A DNA stretch of 47,084 nucleotides from the NCBI GenBank assembly GCA_029251005.1, contig JAQXEE010000074.1, positions 1-47,084 on the forward strand. Direction: 5' to 3'. Both the position numbers and the translations under genes were made by a program. How positions within the stretch are numbered: the first letter of the stretch is position 1; every line of letters starts with the position of its first letter. Source of the stretch: Flavobacteriales bacterium. Lineage in GTDB: Bacteria > Bacteroidota > Bacteroidia > Flavobacteriales_C > GCA-002722245. The notes below the pieces were generated by a model. It did no database searches. It was not told where the DNA came from and was given only the letters and a program-made list of their open reading frames with translations. Positions 45,901-47,084 of the stretch are shown here, piece by piece.

Positions 45901-47084
45901 TTAGTAGTTTGAGTTGGATCCTCAATTTTTAAATTACTAACAACATCAATTAACATTTCTAATTCAGAAGAAATCATTTCGATATTTTCTTCTGCAGTAT
46001 TTGCGTCAGTAACCTTTTTTAAATTATCGACTTCAGTTTTTATGTTTTCTACTTTTTTAGCATAGGGTAGGAGTGCTTCTTTTTTAAGTAAAAACTTAAC
46101 ACAATTTTCACTTAAAACATTTCCTAATTTTTCTAGGTTAGCATTGATTTCTTCAATTCTAACAAGATTGATATATCTTTTGTCCTTTAAGGAAATTACG
46201 TTTCCTCTGATGGTTCTTAATTGAACAAGTAATCCAACGAATTTATCAATATTATCATTCGATGAATTATTAATCCCTTTGATTAGCGCTTGATATTCAA
46301 GCTCAACTTCTTCTAATGCTTGTGAGCTTGATAGTTTTATTTTGACAACCTTTTCAAATTCTTCGATTGCATTTGTCGAAGATTTTTTGATGTTTAATAA
46401 AGGCGCTTCTAATTCAAATCCTTCCTTTTTATTTAGCCAATAATAAGTGTCTAAAACATCAGTTGTTTTCCGAACAAGATCAACGTATAGATTATCGTAA
46501 GAATCTTCTTTCTCTATTAATTTGATAACCTCTTTACACTCCGACATTGCTCTAACAACTTCCTTATTTCCAACTTTGGTTAGGAAACTATCAGAAGTAT
46601 TTGCAACTAAAGATCCATCATCTAAAAACGGAGTTGTCCATATTTGAATTGAATGATGGGCTTGTACTTCGTTTTCAGATTTAAAAAAACATAGCTCTCC
46701 ATTTTTAAACAAAGAGTAACCATGACAAATAATTGGCTTACCAATCGTTTGCTCAATTAGGTTGTAAGAGAGCAGGAGGTAAACCCCATCTGGCTTATCG
46801 TAAAATATGTAAAGAAAATCCTCTCCATTAGGAGACGCTATCCTTTTTTCGAATAGCATTCGCTCAAGATCAAGGTTGAATAATCTAACCTCTCCCGATT
46901 GTAAATACATTCCTTGTGGGAATATTACACCATGATCATCCGGTAAAAGCGCGCAGCATTGTTCTATTCCATCAACTCTAGTAGCTTGTTTGATTTTATC
47001 GTTATAGATTATGAAACGGGCTTCTTTTTCCTTGTACGGAAGGATTTTTAGGAAGATTAAATTCTCTACGATTGCATAAGAAAT
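42975..47084 (-). CDS. very large DNA-repair-ATPase family AAA protein, partial
   Basis: The open frame continues to the right edge without an in-frame stop, so this is the C-terminal part (at least 1369 residues) of a longer protein; the ATG at 46910 is internal. The N-terminal part visible is the family-specific domain seen in DNA-repair ATPases (DUF3686 type). A long coiled-coil and helical middle follows (Glu/Lys/Leu-rich). The C-terminal third holds a AAA+ module: Walker A L-L-I-S-P-P-G-Y-G-K-T-T-L, Walker B V-M-I-Y-L-D-D-I-Q-H-C, and M-A-G-N-P-F as sensor 1. Despite the family name, its biochemical activity is not established. It is followed by the TerB-like gene. Confidence 0.82.
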   Translation of the reverse strand: MSYAIVENLIFLKILPYKEKEARFIIYNDKIKQATRVDGIEQCCALLPDDHGVIFPQGMYLQSGEVRLFNLDLERMLFEKRIASPNGEDFLYIFYDKPDGVYLLLSYNLIEQTIGKPIICHGYSLFKNGELCFFKSENEVQAHHSIQIWTTPFLDDGSLVANTSDSFLTKVGNKEVVRAMSECKEVIKLIEKEDSYDNLYVDLVRKTTDVLDTYYWLNKKEGFELEAPLLNIKKSSTNAIEEFEKVVKIKLSSSQALEEVELEYQALIKGINNSSNDNIDKFVGLLVQLRTIRGNVISLKDKRYINLVRIEEINANLEKLGNVLSENCVKFLLKKEALLPYAKKVENIKTEVDNLKKVTDANTAEENIEMISSELEMLIDVVSNLKIEDPTQTTKIIDSISEIYAQFNLINANLKKKRKELQSHEGKAEFNAQIKLISQGIINYLDLCDEPDKCEEYLSKLMIQLEELGGKFSEFDEFIEIISAKREEIYNAFEAKKVQLIEKRNKKSTSLKSSADRILKGITNRLKGMKSVNEINGYMVSDLMVDKVRDVIKELITLGDTVKADEIQSSIKRIKEDALRQLKDKNELFESENVISLGKHKFLVNKQNIDLTIVPKEDGQYYHITGTNFFQKINDEELMTTTPVWSQSVVSESNQVYKSEYLAWLLFSTLKNQSPKNQHEIINFSQKELIDYVASFMGNRYQESYSKGIHDKDAAIILKKVMEMHLNGGVLKYNPTIRSCSIFAWLFEISADDKSIIQKRINAVGVLKQAFPNTNETANLEEDLVQLLRPFISKNKLEINAVICAKYLIEELDSKDNFSIGKEAFELGDKFNKYLKDNKLTVQFEKSSNQIEDPFSKYKLIVSWLTAFTETFENNLSQFIDETAAFYMLEKSRINLINFSLNIELEALVGDHNLIKKGKYTLSYHSFSKKMEHYCNTSVPLFEKYTDLKKELINSFKDELKLDELKPRVMSSFVRNKLINQVYLPLIGDNLAKQIGSAGENKRTDLMGMLLLISPPGYGKTTLMEYIASRLGVVFLKINGPALGHDVVSLDPEDAPNMSAKEEVEKLNLGLEMGDNVMIYLDDIQHCNPEFLQKFISLCDAQRKIEGVYKGKSKTYDLRGKKVCVVMAGNPFTESGDKFQIPDMLSNRADIYNLGDIIGDQADVFEMSYIENSLTSNVILRNLVGKSQNDLYSLVKIAQSGSAEGIEFESNHTTEEIKDYVSVLEKIIAVRKIILDVNKEYIKSAAMDDQYRNEPPFKLQGSYRNMNRIAEKIIAIMNNDELKTLMLSYYENESQTLTTSAESNLLKFKGLTGWRKEEENHRWEDILAVYRKQQKMKGFGANQQMGTLLEKVELLTQGIFGIKDELGKN

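Overview
This is an AT-rich stretch of a Bacteroidota chromosome, most likely a Flavobacteriales member of the Cryomorphaceae/Crocinitomicaceae type. The signs are a methionine synthase split into two genes, a cytochrome oxidase cluster with two tandem subunit III genes plus SCO and DUF420 proteins, a gene order miaB - sigma-54 activator - lptE - TPR - secG - groES - groEL, SPII lipoproteins, sparse Shine-Dalgarno sequences and TAnnTTTG-type promoter elements. The family placement is inference from gene content. I see no tRNA, rRNA, CRISPR array, transposase or phage gene. Almost all of it reads as core chromosome.

Layout, left to right. (1) 1-1.1 kb: three tandem small TRL-like lipoproteins ending at a strong terminator. 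(2) 1.4-9.5 kb: ddl, converging on a giant orphan beta-barrel protein; a divergent OmpA-type lipoprotein with a strong terminator; then a GreA/B-like factor and a TPR protein on the minus strand. (3) 9.6-13.4 kb: split metH, whose leader contains a terminator and an overlapping second hairpin just before the start codon. (4) 13.5-18.4 kb: an eight-gene minus-strand oxidase operon (ctaB, two subunit III genes, subunit IV, a membrane-anchored protein, SCO, DUF420, a small CxxC membrane protein). Subunits I and II are not here. (5) 18.5-24.5 kb: a secreted LRR protein with a weakly CAP-like partner, hemW, a PAP2 phosphatase, and an outer-membrane-like gene broken at a run of ten A residues. (6) 24.8-31.5 kb: two minus-strand units, miaB to secG and groES-groEL, each with its own terminator. 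(7) 31.8-35.9 kb: topA, an arginase-fold protein with altered metal ligands, and a DUF3109 cysteine-rich protein. (8) 35.9-37.3 kb: a 1.4 kb stretch without a recognisable gene. (9) 37.3-42.5 kb: nrdB-nrdA and mlaE-mlaF. (10) 42.5 kb to the right edge: a TerB-like protein next to a very large DNA-repair-ATPase-family AAA protein that runs off the window.

Functionally, the window covers cell-wall precursor synthesis (Ddl), envelope biogenesis (LptE, SecG, MlaEF, OmpA-like), aerobic respiration (oxidase assembly, HemW), one-carbon metabolism (MetH), DNA and RNA maintenance (TopA, NrdAB, MiaB, GroESL), and a possible stress module (TerB-like plus giant ATPase). The items most worth a second look are the poly-A frameshift gene, the TerB/giant-ATPase pair, the metH leader, the arginase-like protein with substituted metal ligands, and the long non-coding stretch before nrdB.
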